Positions 61,569-64,000 of a stretch of DNA of 64,000 bases are shown here, piece by piece (position 1 is the stretch's first letter; the number at the start of each line of letters is the position of its first letter). The stretch covers positions 175,277 through 239,276 of the forward strand of contig NZ_VISR01000013.1 in assembly GCF_007827595.1 (NCBI RefSeq), read 5' to 3'. Source of the stretch: Streptomyces sp. BK340 (GTDB lineage Bacteria; Actinomycetota; Actinomycetes; Streptomycetales; Streptomycetaceae). A model generated the notes under the pieces. The model worked only from the letters and a program-made list of their open reading frames with translations, ran no database searches and was not told the DNA's origin. A program made the position numbers and the translations under genes.

Positions 61569-62557
61569 TGGACCCGACCACTGACAATGCCGGGAACACC
61601 GGGGACTCGGCTGCCGCACGGGCCTCCCTGGAAGCCCTGCGCGCCGAGATCGCCAAAGCCGTGGTCGGCCAGGACCCCGCCGTGACCGGTCTCGTCGTCG
61701 CCCTTCTCTGCCGCGGACACGTTCTCCTCGAAGGAGTCCCCGGAGTCGCCAAGACGTTGCTCGTGCGCGCACTCGCGTCCGCACTCGAACTCGACACCAA
61801 GCGTGTCCAGTTCACCCCCGACCTGATGCCGAGCGACGTCACCGGCTCCCTCGTCTACGACACCCGCAGCGCCGAGTTCTCCTTCCAGCCAGGCCCGGTC
61901 TTCACCAACCTCCTCCTGGCGGACGAGATCAACCGCACCCCGCCGAAGACCCAGTCCTCCCTGCTGGAAGCCATGGAGGAACGCCAAGTCACGGTCGACG
62001 GCACCCCCCGCCTGCTGCCCGATCCGTTCCTGGTGGCCGCGACCCAGAACCCGGTCGAGTACGAGGGCACCTACCCCCTCCCCGAGGCCCAACTGGACCG
62101 TTTCCTCCTCAAGCTGACGATCCCTCTGCCCTCCCGCCAGGACGAGATCGACGTCGTCACCCGCCACGCCTCGGGCTTCAACCCGCGCGACCTGCACGCC
62201 GCCGGTGTCCGCCCGGTCGCCGGTCGGGCCGACCTCGACGCGGCCCGCGCCGCCGTCGCCAAGACCACCGTCTCCCCCGAGATCACGGCCTACGTGGTGG
62301 ACATCTGCCGTGCCACCCGCGAGTCGCCGTCCCTCACCCTCGGCGTCTCCCCGCGCGGCGCCACCGCACTGCTCGCCACCTCGCGGGCCTGGGCCTGGCT
62401 GACCGGCCGCGACTACGTCATCCCCGACGACGTGAAGGCCCTCGCCCTGCCCACCCTGCGCCACCGCGTCCAGCTGCGCCCGGAAGCGGAGATGGAAGGC
62501 GTGACCGCCGACTCGGTCATCAACGCCATCCTCGCCCACGTCCCGGTCCCCCGCTGA
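61565..62557 (+). CDS. MoxR-family AAA+ ATPase
   Basis: A protein of 330 residues. Walker A is GVPGVAKT (57-64), Walker B is LLLADEINRTPPKTQ, and sensor 1 lies in VAATQNPVEYEGTYPLPEAQLDRF. MoxR ATPases assist folding or metal insertion of von Willebrand A-type proteins, here most likely the DUF58 protein encoded next. The start is ATG 61565, overlapping the previous stop; ATG 61568 is also in frame. Confidence 0.93.
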   Translation: MMDPTTDNAGNTGDSAAARASLEALRAEIAKAVVGQDPAVTGLVVALLCRGHVLLEGVPGVAKTLLVRALASALELDTKRVQFTPDLMPSDVTGSLVYDTRSAEFSFQPGPVFTNLLLADEINRTPPKTQSSLLEAMEERQVTVDGTPRLLPDPFLVAATQNPVEYEGTYPLPEAQLDRFLLKLTIPLPSRQDEIDVVTRHASGFNPRDLHAAGVRPVAGRADLDAARAAVAKTTVSPEITAYVVDICRATRESPSLTLGVSPRGATALLATSRAWAWLTGRDYVIPDDVKALALPTLRHRVQLRPEAEMEGVTADSVINAILAHVPVPR

Positions 62558-63867
62558 TGGCACTCACCGGACGCGCCGCCCTCCTCGCGGCCCTCGGTTC
62601 GATCCCCGTCGGCATCCTGGAACCCGGCTGGACGGGCATCCTCACGGTCAACGGTTCCCTGGCCCTGGCCTGCGCCTGCGACTTCGCCCTCGCGGCACCG
62701 GTACGACGGCTCGTCCTGTCCCGCTCCGGCGACACCTCCGCACGTCTCGGCGAAGCCGCCGACGTCACACTCACGATCACGAACCCCACCGGCCGGCTGC
62801 TGCGGGCCCGCCTGCGGGACGCATGGCCGCCCAGCAGCTGGCGGCCCGGCACCGAGGTCGAGAGCTCGCGCCACCGCGTCACCGTCCCGGCCGGCGAACG
62901 CCGCAGGGTGACGACCCGACTGCGCCCCACCCGGCGCGGCGACCGCCAGGCCGACCGCGTGACGATCCGCTCCTACGGCCCCCTCGGTCTCTTCTCCCGC
63001 CAGGGCACCCACAAGGTTCCGTGGACCGTACGGGTCCTGCCCCCCTTCACCAGCCGCAAGCACCTGCCGTCGAAGCTGGCCCGGCTGCGGGAACTAGACG
63101 GCCGCACCAGCGTGTTGACGCGCGGTGAGGGCACCGAGTTCGACAGCCTGCGCGAGTACGTCCCCGGCGACGACACCCGCTCGATCGACTGGCGCGCCAC
63201 CGCCCGCCAGTCCACGGTGGCCGTCCGCACCTGGCGCCCCGAACGCGACCGCCACATCCTGCTGGTCCTCGACACCGGCCGCACCTCGGCCGGCCGCATG
63301 GGCGACATCCCCCGACTGGACGCCTCCCTGGACGCGGCCCTGCTTCTCGCGGCGCTGGCCTCCCGCGCCGGCGACCGCGTGGACCTGCTCGCCTACGACC
63401 GCCGGATCCGCACCCTGGTCCAGGGCCGCTCCGCAGGCGATGTCCTGCCCTCCCTGGTCAACGCGATGGCAACGCTGGAGCCGGAACTCGTCGAGACCGA
63501 CGCCCGCGGCCTCACCGCGACCGCTCTGCGTGCCGCTCCTCGACGCTCTCTGATCGTGCTGCTCACGACGCTCGACGCGGCACCGGTGGAGCAGGGTCTG
63601 CTGCCCGTACTCCCGCAACTCACCCAGCGCCACACGGTTCTCGTCGCCTCAGTGGCCGATCCGCACATCGCCCAGATGGCTCAGGCCCGTGGGAACGCCG
63701 AGGCGGTGTACGAAGCCGCCGCGGCCGCACAGGCGCAGAACGAACGTCAGCGCACGGCGGAACAACTCCGTCGTCATGGGGTGACGGTCGTGGACGCGAC
63801 GCCTGACGATCTGGCGCCCGCATTGGCTGACGCATATCTCGCTCTGAAGGCGGCAGGCCGGCTCTGA
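62557..63867 (+). CDS. DUF58 / von Willebrand A-like protein
   Basis: A protein of 436 residues. Two membrane segments near the N-terminus are followed by a beta domain. The DUF58 signature is at about 194-213 (EFDSLREYVPGDDTRSIDW), and a vWA-like core begins HILLVLDTGRTSAG, where the aspartate and threonine/serine resemble a metal-ion site. It is the usual partner of MoxR. The start, ATG 62557, overlaps the MoxR stop by one base. It converges with the rRNA operon. Confidence 0.92.
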   Translation: MALTGRAALLAALGSIPVGILEPGWTGILTVNGSLALACACDFALAAPVRRLVLSRSGDTSARLGEAADVTLTITNPTGRLLRARLRDAWPPSSWRPGTEVESSRHRVTVPAGERRRVTTRLRPTRRGDRQADRVTIRSYGPLGLFSRQGTHKVPWTVRVLPPFTSRKHLPSKLARLRELDGRTSVLTRGEGTEFDSLREYVPGDDTRSIDWRATARQSTVAVRTWRPERDRHILLVLDTGRTSAGRMGDIPRLDASLDAALLLAALASRAGDRVDLLAYDRRIRTLVQGRSAGDVLPSLVNAMATLEPELVETDARGLTATALRAAPRRSLIVLLTTLDAAPVEQGLLPVLPQLTQRHTVLVASVADPHIAQMAQARGNAEAVYEAAAAAQAQNERQRTAEQLRRHGVTVVDATPDDLAPALADAYLALKAAGRL

Positions 63868-63910
63868 TCTGCCTATGCCCGCCCCTTCGGGGGTAATTGA
63901 CCCGGAACGC

Positions 63911-63946
63911 AGAAAACCCCCGCATCCGAAGATGCGGGGGTTTTCT
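63911..63946 (-). terminator. rRNA operon terminator
   Basis: A perfect 16-bp stem (63911-63926 with 63931-63946). Read on the minus strand the loop is UUCG closed by C-G, a very stable tetraloop, and the 3' arm ends in U-rich sequence. It lies about 10 bp beyond the 5S rRNA 3' end. Confidence 0.92.
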
Positions 63947-63955
63947 CAAAATTTG

Positions 63956-64000
63956 TTCGGCGGCGTCCTACTCTCCCACAGGGTCCCCCCTGCAGTACCA
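63956..64000 (-). rRNA. rrf: 5S ribosomal RNA, 3' part
   Basis: The reverse complement of this edge reads as the 3' end of Streptomyces 5S rRNA (TGGTACTGCA, GTGGGAGAGTAGG, GCCGCCG). The 5' part lies outside the window. The exact 3' end is estimated to within a few bases. It belongs to an rRNA operon transcribed leftwards into this window. Confidence 0.93.

Overview
The window is chromosomal DNA of a high-GC actinomycete, almost certainly a Streptomyces. The reasons are the strong third-position GC bias, the gene neighbourhoods (prfB, then the tandem kinases pkaB/pkaA; ohr/ohrR; the very large NAD-glutamate dehydrogenase; secA; hpf-comF-lpqB-mtrB-mtrA; mtnA) and the close match of these proteins to Streptomyces families. 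I see no insertion sequence, phage, CRISPR array or tRNA gene.

Layout. 0.2-4.6 kb (minus strand): prfB and two membrane-anchored Ser/Thr kinases. 4.9-8.5 kb (plus): a large FHA-FtsK/EccC-like ATPase divergent from the kinases. 8.7-12.3 kb: a sugar ABC importer (lipoprotein and two permeases, no ATPase gene). 12.5-35.7 kb: a surface-glycopolymer region. It holds four ~740-residue proteins that join a GT2 glycosyltransferase domain to a CDP-glycerol-type glycerophosphotransferase domain (three in tandem, one apart), two GT2 enzymes with an extra C-terminal domain, three polytopic GT-C-like proteins, GtrA, GalE, a TetR regulator with twin operator-like sites, and a TagGH-type two-gene ABC exporter. 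The ohr/ohrR peroxide-resistance pair and a frameshifted ADP-ribosylglycohydrolase relic sit inside this region.

35.9-50.7 kb is housekeeping: NAD-GDH, a PfpI/DJ-1 protein, a HAD phosphatase, two small actinobacterial conserved proteins, SecA, a GNAT, an AlkX/YcaQ-like glycosylase, an orphan NarL-type response regulator and the long ribosome hibernation factor. 51.0-56.6 kb: comF and the lpqB-mtrB-mtrA cell-envelope signalling operon. 56.9-58.1 kb: mtnA. 58.2-63.9 kb: a five-gene operon with a membrane protein, DUF4129, DUF4350, MoxR ATPase and DUF58. The right edge enters the 3' end of a 5S rRNA gene of an rRNA operon read on the minus strand, with its terminator.

How the parts may work together (inference): GT2/GT-C enzymes and the dual-domain transferases build and decorate a teichoic-acid-like polymer, the TagGH pair exports it, and GalE and GtrA supply sugar donors. 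The most unusual observation is that individual copies of the dual-domain family have lost a key residue in one or other catalytic domain. This suggests division of labour along a multi-step polymer pathway that I cannot assign to a known product.
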